A DNA stretch of 64,000 nt from NCBI GenBank assembly GCA_037043455.1, contig JAWPHD010000233.1:186001-250000 (forward strand), read 5' to 3'. Position 1 is the first letter of the stretch; every line of letters begins with the position of its first letter. The notes under the pieces were generated by a model. The model made no database searches. It was not told the DNA's origin and worked only from the letters and a program-made list of their open reading frames with translations. The position numbers were made by a program, and so were the translations under genes. Shown here piece by piece: positions 1 through 8,244 of this stretch. Source of the DNA: Cyrtodaria siliqua. Lineage: Eukaryota; Mollusca; Bivalvia; Adapedonta; Hiatellidae.

Positions 1-447
1 GGTTACTTTGCATTATGATGTGGTCGCTTTTCATTATGATGTGGTAAGTTTCTATTATGATGTGTTATGTGTGGTCACGTGGTTTTTCTTCAAATAGCGC
101 CATCTATTGACACTGCTTGCGGAATTCAAAATTGCGACAATGATGGAAATCCTAAATTATGTTAAAGTATCCGATGAAGCTCGTGTAAGATTTTTAGAAG
201 AAGAGTATCTGTTCATGCGATTAACAGATTGCAACAACAATTAACTATTTTACAGCAAGTTATTTGAGAAATTGTATTGTGGTGTCGAGGTACAAAACGT
301 ATGGTTTAAATTTATGTCGTAAATATGAATATACGTTATTTCGCCCGGCTTTTTTTCGTCTTTTCGTTATTTCGCTCGGAGTCTTTTCGTTAGTTTGCCC
401 GGCATCTTTTCGCCCAGCGTTGTTTCGCTCGGCGTTATTTCGCGACA
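1..447. repeat. Repeat-rich left flank of the Polinton
   Basis: No gene is visible. Bases 10-75 hold about three degenerate copies of a 20-22 bp unit containing CATTATGATGTGGT. Bases 335-447 repeat short words such as TTTCGTTATTTCGC, CTTTTCG and CGCCCGGC. The DNA just beyond the right end of the Polinton (9578-9600) carries the same words in inverted orientation, so the element appears to sit inside an older inverted repeat. Confidence 0.6.
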
Positions 448-862
448 AGTAGTATAGAAACTGGCGGTATCAGCGCAGTTTTTTGAGGGGAGTTTGTTGC
501 AGTGAGTCAGTAAATGTGTTGGCCGGTAAGACAACCAACAAATTTAAACCCCCCTAAAAAAAACGCTGATACCGCCAGTTTCTATACTACTTTTAAATAA
601 TTGATAATAACGAGTTGCTACTTTTTTAATGAACCCCAAATAAAACAACTGTAGATCAGGTAATCAATATTTTTCAAACCCAACACCGCAGATGAATTAA
701 GTCTCAGCTGTTAAACAAAGTCGGAAGGAGCAGGTCCCAGTTTGTGTGCTACCCCCAAATAATTGATAATATAACTTGCTACTTTTTTGAAATGGTGCAA
801 CTATTTCATTTTGGGTGACTCTACTTTTGGCGAATTTTATTTAAATCACACGACCCAAATCG
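448..862 (+). repeat. Left terminal inverted repeat of the Polinton
   Basis: About 415 bp matching the reverse complement of 9157-9580, with small indels. The outer 145 bp (448-591) is itself palindromic: AGTATAGAAACTGGCGG near 451 pairs with CCGCCAGTTTCTATACT ending near 588. The inner boundary is where both arms share CACGACCCAAA (849-859). The words GCTGTTAAACAAA and GGAAGGAGCAGG around 706-735 recur in mutated form at 886-908, so the inner TIR edge has been partly duplicated. Confidence 0.9.
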
Positions 863-871
863 GCATCGGGT

Positions 872-1099
872 CTAGTCTTGGCTGTTAAACAAAATCAGAA
901 GGAACAGGGCAATCATCTTTATCATCACTATACATAATCGTTTTCGCTTGTCAATTTGACTTTTTCTAGTATCTAGTAAATCAGCACGAATCACATCATA
1001 CTCCACCCAGCCCTGTTTGCATGCCAACAATGTTTTCCTATGTTTGCCTTTCAACTCCTCAAGTTTTTCATATATCTCTTCCACAAATGTTTGTTCCAT
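872..1099 (-). CDS. Small Polinton ORF of unknown function (75 aa)
   Basis: A short reading frame next to the left TIR, starting at a true ATG (1097-1099) preceded by an AT-rich TATATAA stretch. The first 60 residues are charged and probably helical (MEQTFVEEIYEKLEELKGKH). The last 15 are hydrophobic and derive from DNA resembling the TIR, so the natural C-terminus may have been replaced. I do not recognise the protein. It reads towards the TIR like the other left-block genes. It could be a chance ORF, although its position and box-like upstream sequence fit the other Polinton genes. Confidence 0.4.
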   Translation of the reverse strand: MEQTFVEEIYEKLEELKGKHRKTLLACKQGWVEYDVIRADLLDTRKSQIDKRKRLCIVMIKMIALFLLILFNSQD

Positions 1100-1133
1100 A
1101 TATAAAGTAATATATTATATTTGATTTTAATTA

Positions 1134-2714
1134 TTATTTATATGCTAGAGTATCCCAACCATTGTCTAATATGTACCTTTTGTCATCATATGCAGACAAA
1201 CTTTTTTTATTAATTTCATAGCTGCCCAGCTTATGTTTGTTAGATCTGATAACTTTCATTTTATGATGAGCTTCTGCCGCTGTGAATAAAATATTTTTGT
1301 AGTTATCATGCGTTATCTGTATTTTGACAACACATTTTTTAACACCTTTGCATTTCTTTGTTTTAGTATTATCAGCCAAAATGTATGAGTATGACTTACT
1401 CCTCAATCCAACAAACTCTACTATCACCGCACCACAGGCTTCATCTTTCATCTTGCCAAAAACCTTTTTGTTATCACTGAAGTAAAACTCGCTTTTTGGA
1501 TTATAATCACTGTTATCAAAAAGTTCTTTGTCTTTGTAAAGATCAGCATACACATCTTTTGTCTTAATTTCATAACACAGAGAATCAGTGTCAGTAAACA
1601 ACAACTTAACTTTTTCATTGTATTTGTTTTTAGCATAATTGTAGTGGAAATCATACATCAAGTATTTTGACAAGTCCAGAATACACATACCAACATAACA
1701 AGGGCGATTTAAGACAAGTATTTCTTTCATTCTGTTTATAGCAAACAAGTTTTCGCTAAACATCTTACAAGAAATAAACGATGGTCTTGCCGCATATTTC
1801 AAAAGAACGCCCTCATCATGCGTAAGCTTAACATTAACTCTATTTCTCAGGTTTTCCATCGTCTTGCCAAAAACCGAATTATTCATAAGCTTGAAGAAAT
1901 CTTTTTCAAAAGCATTTTTAACAGCTGTCCTTTTTGTAGTATTAAAGTCGATATACACTTTCAACTATTGAGACTTATTTTACTTGTTCCCAAATCAAAC
2001 TTACTCTTCAAGTTCTTGCAGTAGTCCGACAACCACTCATCTTTTATATTTAGACTGTCCGGAGCGGGAGGATAATCATTATGCAGGTCATGCAACTCTT
2101 CTGGATATTCAAGATCACACTCAACAATATAGTTTGATTTCCCTTCTTCAAATTTATCGACCCATTTAACATTACCAGTTGGTAGCGGCTGGCACATCGC
2201 CCACCCGTACAAGTTCTTAGCATCAAGATACATTATATACTTACTCTGTTTACTACTATCATAGTTTTCCATATACTTATTATTAGCTTTCGAATATTTA
2301 GTCGCAATATAACTCACGCCACCTCTCATCTCTTTTTCTACAAACAGATATTTATCAATATCAGTAATCAAGTCAAGTTTAATCCCAGTCATTTTCAAAC
2401 ACGCATCCCAAGATAAACCGGGATTACTGAAGTAATTACAAGGATCTAATTTGTAATACTCAAAGCACATTTTTTTGAAGTTCTCAAAATTATCAGCTAG
2501 CAGTAAAGCGTCACTTTTCAAATACAGATCATGATATTCTTATGTTTTTGATCTTGAACGTCTTCCATATTTTTTTAGCATGCTCATAATCTTCATCTGA
2601 GATATTTGCATCATTTAACTGGGAGTAGAAGCTTTTCTTTTCAGGCAATTGTTTTTCCTTGAAGCATTTAAAGCTATCCATATAATCATCGGGGTAAACT
2701 CTTTTTCTTTTCAT
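1134..2714 (-). pseudogene. Protein-primed DNA polymerase B (pPolB), truncated and frameshifted
   Basis: Three collinear minus-strand segments belong to one family-B polymerase: 2529-2714 (DYMDSF, ISDEDYEHAKKIW), 1961-2521 (LLLADNFENF, YLDAKNLYGWAM) and 1134-1964 (NSVFGKTMEN, the palm motif TDTDSLCYE, then VEFVGLRSKSYSY). The frame changes near 2521-2540 and again near 1961-1975. At the second break the flanking motifs are closer than in complete relatives, so a short internal stretch is probably missing. Everything N-terminal of the third exonuclease motif is absent: the frame begins at 2714, while full Polinton polymerases exceed 1,000 residues and this copy spans about 520. In intact elements the enzyme replicates the transposon from a terminal protein. 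This copy cannot encode an active one. Confidence 0.93.
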
Positions 2715-2761
2715 CAGTTATAACTTTTCATCAGAGTATTCTTGAGAGATATATTTAAACA

Positions 2762-2888
2762 ATGGAATATTTTTCGGTAGATATTCAAGCTATTAGAAAT
2801 AATAAAAGAATCAAAGCGAATTAAGACAAAAGCTACTAGAGACAAGTACGACGTCATATGGAAACAAGTTGAAAAAGAACTGGTTTAG
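2762..2888 (+). pseudogene. Small basic ORF between polymerase and membrane-protein genes
   Basis: An ATG at 2762 opens a frame (MEYFSVDIQAIRNNKR) that stops after about 20 codons. One base over, the coding-like reading continues (KATRDKYDVIWKQVEKELV) to TAG at 2886-2888. The two readings look like one small charged, helical protein of about 42 residues broken by a single-base shift near 2820. It lies convergent with the minus-strand gene ending at 2885. I do not recognise it. Its orientation is opposite to the surrounding left-block genes. Confidence 0.3.
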
Positions 2889-3310
2889 TAACCATTCAAT
2901 TTATACTTCTCAATATACCTTTCCAGAGGTTCAGTAAAACTATCATTTTGCTGCAGGTGGAGTATTTTAGAAAAACATGATGAGATTATTTTCTCATCTG
3001 GTATATTAGATGTTTGCACATATGAAAGAAGTTGTTTAAAACTTCTATGATGTGATTTTAATAAAACCTTTTTCTCTGCTATTTTAGTTTTGTTCGTCAA
3101 AACCGCAACTATTGGGGGAATTGCTCCAAAAACAGCTATGAAAACAGGAACTGCTGGAACCAATACCAATGCGGCAGTACAACCAATTATCCCGCTTGTG
3201 ATTTGTAACCCCACGTTAATCCTGCCACATAATTTATAACTAAGTCTGTATGCTGCCGCTTGTCGAGTCATGTAACTAAGTAATTCCTCCTTGCTTTTAA
3301 TTTCTTTCAT
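2885..3310 (-). CDS. Polinton membrane-associated protein, function unknown
   Basis: The frame is open from 3382, but I take the start at the ATG at 3308-3310 (MKEIKSKEELLSYM). It lies 17 bp past the stop of the preceding gene and just after an AT-rich box, whereas the upstream ATG would overlap that gene. The 141-residue protein has a charged N-terminus, then a long hydrophobic stretch (about residues 33-70: SGIIGCTAALVLVPAVPVF, then AVFGAIPPIVAVL) that could form a membrane hairpin, then a basic, helical C-terminal half. Hydrophobic small proteins of unknown role are common in Polintons. No catalytic motif is visible. The frame is intact. Confidence 0.6.
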   Translation of the reverse strand: MKEIKSKEELLSYMTRQAAAYRLSYKLCGRINVGLQITSGIIGCTAALVLVPAVPVFIAVFGAIPPIVAVLTNKTKIAEKKVLLKSHHRSFKQLLSYVQTSNIPDEKIISSCFSKILHLQQNDSFTEPLERYIEKYKLNGY

Positions 3311-3326
3311 TATAATAATAATTAGA

Positions 3327-4463
3327 TTAATTGAAATATTTAGAAAACAATTGCTCATGTTCCCCGGCTGATATATTACCATATTTTAATAGCTCGTCGA
3401 TTATGCAAATACCTTTATTTATCAACTGTGGACTATTATTTCCAGATTTAATACGTCCACACACTAACTCTAGATCATTAACCAGATCATCAGGACTATT
3501 GTAATATTCTGCACAACCTCCTAAAAACGTATTGTACTTTGAAGAACTTTTATGAATTGGTAAATCAGATAATTCTGTCAGTTCCTTAAATGCATTTTGG
3601 GACAGCTTCGAGTATGCTTTTCCATTGTTGTAACGCTTCGTTATCAAATCAATAAAATCATCATCCACTTTCAGATCTAGCACAACTGTTTCTCCTTGTC
3701 TAGCAATAAGTTTGTGATAGCCAACAAGATTAGGTATATCAATTTGTAACACACCATAGTGGCCATCTTTACTAACTTTGTATGAATTTCTTTTTTGTTG
3801 CAATCCTTTTCCTGAAAATACTTCACTATGCCTAAGCATTGAATCAATTTGTTCTTTATAATGATTTAAGGCGTCTGACTCTTTTTCCCTGTTTTCTCTG
3901 ACTCGTTTAATTGTGTTTTTTTTCCCGGTTGCACTCTTTTCACTTTTAAGTTGGTTAGTAAGGGCAGCCTTGTTGCGGCCAAGTTGATGGATATGTTCAC
4001 TAACATGTCCAAATATGTCTCCAATATTTAAGTTATCTCTGAGCACCTTTGACGGCAAGGGTAAATCATATAAAACCAACACTGTTCTGTTGATTTTAGC
4101 ATCTGGATCAATCACTATCACAATTGTCTGCTCTATTCCTTTACGAGGCTCTTCAGCAAATAACGGAGGTATTCCCTGATACACGTCCTCACCTATAGCT
4201 CTAGGAAGAGTGGCTAATTGCTGACTTATTTCTGGAAGAGTAGCTAACTGCTGAATTATTTCTGGAAGAGTAGCTAACTGCTTAGTTAACTGTACTGACT
4301 GATCGTTTATTTCACTAGTTACCGGTTTAAATATTTCTTTGTATAATTCACGACTAGCTCCTTTTTCTAGTCTATTCTGAATAACTTTATTCTCGTATTC
4401 TTTGATAAGATTACTCGATGTTTGCATTTTATCTGCTAATTCTTTCCACTTTAACAAAGACAA
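3327..4463 (-). CDS. Polinton-specific protein of unknown function (up to 378 aa)
   Basis: This is the longest intact minus-strand frame in the element. The frame opens at a TTG (4461-4463) exactly where a start is expected behind the AT-rich box; the first in-frame ATG is codon 13. This suggests the ancestral ATG has mutated. Residues about 62-90 hold three tandem copies of a QLATLPEI-like octapeptide. The middle has a charged coiled-coil segment (about 165-230). The C-terminal part (DIPNLVGYHKLIA, LDLKVDDDFIDLITKRYN, LTELSDLPIHKSSSKY) resembles a conserved protein I associate with mollusc and other metazoan Polintons, whose role is unknown. It is the first gene of the left block. Confidence 0.75.
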   Translation of the reverse strand: MSLLKWKELADKMQTSSNLIKEYENKVIQNRLEKGASRELYKEIFKPVTSEINDQSVQLTKQLATLPEIIQQLATLPEISQQLATLPRAIGEDVYQGIPPLFAEEPRKGIEQTIVIVIDPDAKINRTVLVLYDLPLPSKVLRDNLNIGDIFGHVSEHIHQLGRNKAALTNQLKSEKSATGKKNTIKRVRENREKESDALNHYKEQIDSMLRHSEVFSGKGLQQKRNSYKVSKDGHYGVLQIDIPNLVGYHKLIARQGETVVLDLKVDDDFIDLITKRYNNGKAYSKLSQNAFKELTELSDLPIHKSSSKYNTFLGGCAEYYNSPDDLVNDLELVCGRIKSGNNSPQLINKGICIIDELLKYGNISAGEHEQLFSKYFN

Positions 4464-4542
4464 ATATAATATAAGGTTAGATTAAAATAAGTTAAGACAA
4501 GTATTATCCAAGTATTATTATAATGGAAATTTAAACTATGAT
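4464..4542. promoter_or_regulatory. Divergent promoter region of the Polinton
   Basis: This 79-bp gap separates the two gene blocks. It contains TATATTATA (minus strand, next to 4463) and ATTATTATAATGG (plus strand, 4513-4525) and is almost pure A/T. Both words match boxes in front of other genes of the element, so this probably holds two back-to-back start signals. The ATG at 4522 is followed at once by a stop. Confidence 0.45.
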
Positions 4543-5166
4543 ATGAAAACAGACAAGGGTAATTTCAAGCAGAAATGGAACTTCGTGCCGGACTGTTGTT
4601 TTAGAATGCTTATATGTGGTAATTCAGGATCTGGCAAGACAAACATATTAGTTCACATGTTGCTGAAACCTTTAATGTACTATGATAAGATTTATTTGTT
4701 TGCTAAAAACTTGGAACAGTCAAAGTACCAGGTCTTGCCACAAAAACTTGAAAAGATAGCAAAAAAGAATAAAATCCCGGTCGAAAATATACTGGAGTGT
4801 TCAAATGACCAAGTTAACCCTGTAAATGATTTGGATTCTGATACTCAAAAGATAGCTATTTTCGATGATTATGTTTGCGAGCGTAACCAAAATGGTATTG
4901 TCATTTATTTTATCCAAGGCAGGCATAAGAATTGTTGCGTGATTTATTTGTCACAATCCTACTATAAAACTCCCAAAGATATTCGGTTGAAATGTTCTCA
5001 TTACATTTTCTTCGCGACTCCTGTTAATCGTGAGCTGGGTATGCTTTCTAACGAACAAGGTATTAGCAAAGAGCAGTACAGAAAAGCAGCTGACAAACAG
5101 TACGATTTTATGCATCTTGATCGCCCTAGGAAGTTGGCCAAAAGAAACTTCAACGGTGAAATTTAA
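4543..5166 (+). CDS. FtsK/HerA-type genome-packaging ATPase
   Basis: A 207-residue intact frame. Walker A is GNSGSGKT (residues 26-33), Walker B is IAIFDD (104-109), and a downstream sensor-like YLSQSY lies at about 135-140. This arrangement is that of the A32-like packaging ATPases shared by Polintons, virophages and large DNA viruses, which pump DNA into capsids. The N-terminus (KQKWNFVPDCCFRMLICG) is also typical. The length is close to the 200-250 residues usual for the family. It opens the right block and is followed 20 bp later by the fibre-like gene. No frameshift is visible, so this is one of the best-preserved genes of the element. Confidence 0.92.
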   Translation: MKTDKGNFKQKWNFVPDCCFRMLICGNSGSGKTNILVHMLLKPLMYYDKIYLFAKNLEQSKYQVLPQKLEKIAKKNKIPVENILECSNDQVNPVNDLDSDTQKIAIFDDYVCERNQNGIVIYFIQGRHKNCCVIYLSQSYYKTPKDIRLKCSHYIFFATPVNRELGMLSNEQGISKEQYRKAADKQYDFMHLDRPRKLAKRNFNGEI

Positions 5167-5186
5167 TTTAAATATATTATATAATA

Positions 5187-6509
5187 ATGGGATTTTTTAA
5201 CGATCTTGGCGAGGAAGTTACTACTGGCAGCGTTAATATTACACATTTTGGTATTGTGCTGTCTGAGTATGCAAAACAGAAACATTTGGTTAATTATGTT
5301 CACAAGGGTAAGAACCAGAGAAATATTCCGAGAAGTGATCTTGATATGGATAAAAATAGAATTACCACTGTTGGTATTCCAGAAAGCAGATGATGTAGCA
5401 ACAAGGCAATTTACTCAAAGAAGAGTAGCAAAAATCATACGTGATTATAATATTGATAAAATTCCAGACATGATGAAAAATTTGACAACAGGTGTTGGTG
5501 ATAAAATAAGTCTAATACAAAAGCAATGACAAGGCAAACCGTGAGAAAATGGTTGAAATTCAAAATGGTTTGAAATATGAATAAAACTTCTGGGGGATAC
5601 TTTGAAAGAGTTAGAAAAGAAAGAAGATGGATTGGAAGATGATAGCGAGCTCTATAAAAAGTTAGGTGAAAAAATACAAGTTGGTGTTGACAGTATTAAT
5701 GAGCGAATTAAAGAAATCAATAAACAAATGGTTGATAACAATGAACTTGAAACCGCTATTGCTGATGCTGCAACACAAATGAGAACTGCTTTTGCTGCTG
5801 AAATAACTCAAATAAAAATATTAAATGGGCAGACAAGCACTAACGTTGACGATATCAACAAAAAGTTTAAAGACATCAAAAAGAAAATGGTTGACGGTAA
5901 GTCACTGGAGACTGCTTTGAATAAAATGATAGACACTGATAAACTTGAGACTGTTAATGATGATGTTTCAAAGCAATTGAAAGCTGCCCAGGATGAAAGG
6001 AGCAAAGCTTTTGATGGTGAAATAGCTTCATAGAAACAGTTTAATCGCAAGTCAAGTCTGATAGTCGCCACACAGCACTTCTTGGTATAATTGACGAGTT
6101 GAAAGTAAAAGTAGAATATTTAAGTCGGATTCTAATTGTAAGAACTAATCATAGATATTTTCTCGACGCGTTTACTTTTATAACCAATCCATTTATAAAA
6201 AGTGAAGAATATGCTACAGAAACGAATGGAGGCTTGGTAATTGTAAAACCAGGGCGTTATATAGTTGAAGCAGACCTTACATATACTGTTGCAGATACAA
6301 ATATAAATATTGGACCATCACTCCTTTTCGAAATGATATATTTCGATTTAAGTTACAAGGGTGATGAAGTCAATGTTGATCCAAAACAACTAAATTTGAG
6401 ATATAAACTAAATATACCTCCTGCGGCTAATTATAAAGTTTATGCTTTGGTTCTCTATGAAGAAGATGTAGTTATTGATACTGTTGGAAATGAATTGGTG
6501 ATAGTTTAA
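5187..6509 (+). pseudogene. Coiled-coil protein with C-terminal beta domain, possibly fibre-like, frameshifted
   Basis: Several frames read as one gene. 5187-5393 starts MGFFNDLGEE. It shifts into the frame ending at 5529 (RVAKIIRDYNID), then into a short frame (NREKMVEIQNGLKYE) at about 5522-5580, then 5602-6033, a heptad-rich coiled coil (INERIKEINKQMVDNNELE, later a second KKMVDGKSLE repeat), and finally, from about 6045, a frame ending at 6509. The last 130 residues are beta-rich (GGLVIVKPGRYIVEADLTY, VYALVLYEEDVV) and suggest a globular knob. A coiled-coil stalk ending in a beta domain suggests a trimeric fibre or attachment protein, but that is inference from shape. At least four frameshifts make it non-functional. 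It lies between the ATPase and the hydrophobic protein. Confidence 0.65.
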
Positions 6510-6526
6510 TCTAAATTATAATATAT

Positions 6527-7150
6527 ATGACTGACGTAAAGTATTCGATAGATTTGACAGATGGCCAGAAACAAAGTCTGGCAAAAGCAAATGAAAACAC
6601 AAGTGAATTAACGTTCAGGCTGAAGAATAATCAACTAACTGGGGATTTTCCTTTGTTGTTGACAGCTACTCAGATTAACAATATTAACAAAGCTAAATCC
6701 AACGGATATGGATTGGATGTGAATATATCAAAATCACAGATGAGATCTCGGTCTAAGAATGGAGGCTTTTTGGGTGCATTAGTTGGTTTGTTAACTAAAA
6801 CAATATTACTAATAGTTGCTAGACTCGCTCTGAAAGTATTAGCACCACTAGCAATAGGAGCACTTAGTGGTCTGGCGAGTACTGGAATCGGTAAACTATT
6901 TGGAAATGGAATGGTAACTATCCCTAGCAGCAAAAAACAAGCACTTCTTAAATCAGGTGTGTTAACACCATCACAAAGACAAAAGATAATAAAGTCAAAA
7001 GGTTGCGGCCCTATTAAACTGACAAGGCATCCACAACAAGACGGGGGATTTTGTGGATTGCTCGCATCACTAAGAATTCCTTTAATTGGATCTCTTATTA
7101 GCAGCTTGACAGGAAAATGTTTGCAAGTGGGCAGAAAAGGAAAAGGCTAG
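6527..7150 (+). CDS. Hydrophobic minor-capsid-like Polinton protein
   Basis: An intact 207-residue frame with ATG directly behind an ATATAT box. The N-terminal third is polar (DLTDGQKQSLAKA; LTATQINNINKAK). The middle (residues about 78-125) is glycine-rich and hydrophobic (GGFLGALVGLLTKTILLIV, then LAPLAIGALSGLASTGIG). A second such stretch lies near the C-terminus (GGFCGLLASLRIPLIGSLIS). This layout recurs in many metazoan Polintons just before the protease and recalls membrane-active minor capsid proteins, such as pVI of adenoviruses. The assignment rests on architecture and gene order, not on any catalytic motif. Confidence 0.65.
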   Translation: MTDVKYSIDLTDGQKQSLAKANENTSELTFRLKNNQLTGDFPLLLTATQINNINKAKSNGYGLDVNISKSQMRSRSKNGGFLGALVGLLTKTILLIVARLALKVLAPLAIGALSGLASTGIGKLFGNGMVTIPSSKKQALLKSGVLTPSQRQKIIKSKGCGPIKLTRHPQQDGGFCGLLASLRIPLIGSLISSLTGKCLQVGRKGKG

Positions 7151-7229
7151 AGAGTAGGCAAAGGTTTACAAGTAGATTCACAATTTAGACCATATAGAAG
7201 TATCCCATTCATAAAAAAAGTTAATTTTT

Positions 7230-7622
7230 AAAAACGAGCCTTTCTTTAACTTAGACATAATAAAGTGGGTTAAGCGGTTAGACATTAAAAACTTTAGGGG
7301 AGTGTTTAGCAAGAACAAATTACCGACAAAACAAAATAAACAAGAATGCGGTATTATTAATTTTGATGATTATACTGGACCTGGTACACATTGGACTTGC
7401 TACTGTAATGAGTATTATGTTGATCTGTTTGGCTTGAGTCCACCGAAAGAAGTTTTAAATTACATACCCAACATAAAATACAACACCATTCAGTATCAAG
7501 ATAAAACGAGTGTCTTGTGAGGATATTTCTGTCTGTACTTTGTCAAAAAGTTGCAAGAAGGAAACAGTTTGTACGATATTCTATATAAAATACTAAAACA
7601 ATACAAACCTGTGGAAAATTAA
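7230..7622 (+). pseudogene. Adenain-like cysteine protease with TGA at the catalytic cysteine
   Basis: The frame is open from about 7233 (PFFNLDIIKWVKRLDIKNF) through the motif GPGTHWTCY, whose His matches the catalytic His of adenovirus-type proteases, and YNTIQYQDKTSVL. It then meets TGA at 7518-7520, followed in the same frame by GYFCLYFVKKLQEG to TAA at 7620-7622. In this family the residue directly before G-Y/L-F-C is the nucleophilic cysteine, so the single stop lies exactly on the active-site codon. The protease matures capsid proteins in related viruses. The rest of the frame is intact. The frame has no ATG near its start, so the first residues are probably lost. Confidence 0.85.
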
Positions 7623-7658
7623 AACATAATACGATCATATTTTGAACAACAAAATTTA

Positions 7659-7677
7659 GTCTAATCATATATTATAT
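7659..7677 (+). promoter_or_regulatory. AT-rich box before a Polinton start codon
   Basis: GTCTAATCATATATTATAT lies directly before the ATG at 7678. Similar boxes (a TCTAA-like word, then TATATTATA within a few bases of the start) precede 6527, 5187, 3310 (minus strand) and 4463 (minus strand). It is probably a shared promoter element of the transposon. Confidence 0.5.
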
Positions 7678-8244
7678 ATGAGTTACTGTGTGAAAGAAAA
7701 GATAATTACTGAAAATGTTGATTCTCAGTATATTTTAACAAAAAATGGTAGAAGAATGTTAAAAGCAACATGCGCTTCTTGTGGTATTACTAAATTATAT
7801 ATAGGGTCCTATAGAAACCACAGCGTCCGAACGCAATGGCATCGTAGGTCCGCACTGTACTGCAAACAAGGACTTGAAACTACAATGAAAGATTTGTTAA
7901 AAGTACGCAAAGTGGAAACACTGATATCCATAAAGCTTTACTCCCTTTGTTGCCTAAAAAGGGGCTAACACTTCCTGGTTATAAATATTGCGGTCCGGGT
8001 AACCCACTTGACAGTGGAGAATCATCAAATGAATTAGACGCTATTTGTAAAGATCATGATTACTGTTATGAAGAAAGTCCTAGTAATAAAATCAATGTGT
8101 GATAAAAACATGCTGACCAGTTTGAAAACGAGCAAATCCAAATCACTTGGAGAAAAAATCTCTAAGAATTTGATAGTCAAGCCTGTAATTAGTGCAAAAT
8201 ATCAACTAGGACTTGGAGAGCCAAACAACAATAACAGGCGTTGA
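7678..8244 (+). pseudogene. Zinc-ribbon plus phospholipase-A2-like protein, frameshifted
   Basis: The first 96-residue frame (7678-7968) has a DUF5679-like zinc-ribbon pattern (KNGRRMLKATCASCGITK). One metal ligand of the first pair appears replaced, since CVKEK stands where CxxC is expected. From about 7929 a second frame reads LPKKGLTLPGYKYCGPGN, a calcium-loop motif, then NELDAICKDHDYCYEE, a His-Asp active-site motif like that of secreted and parvovirus-capsid PLA2 domains. It ends in a stop at 8100-8102. A third frame continues (CDKNMLTSLKTSKSKSLG) to 8244. PLA2-like domains on Polinton proteins are thought to act on membranes. Two frameshifts break this copy. Confidence 0.75.

Noticed and set aside
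5602..6033. Considered as a separate gene from 6099-6509
   Set aside because: Coding-like sequence continues between them in a shifted frame (from about 6045), so one broken gene is more likely.
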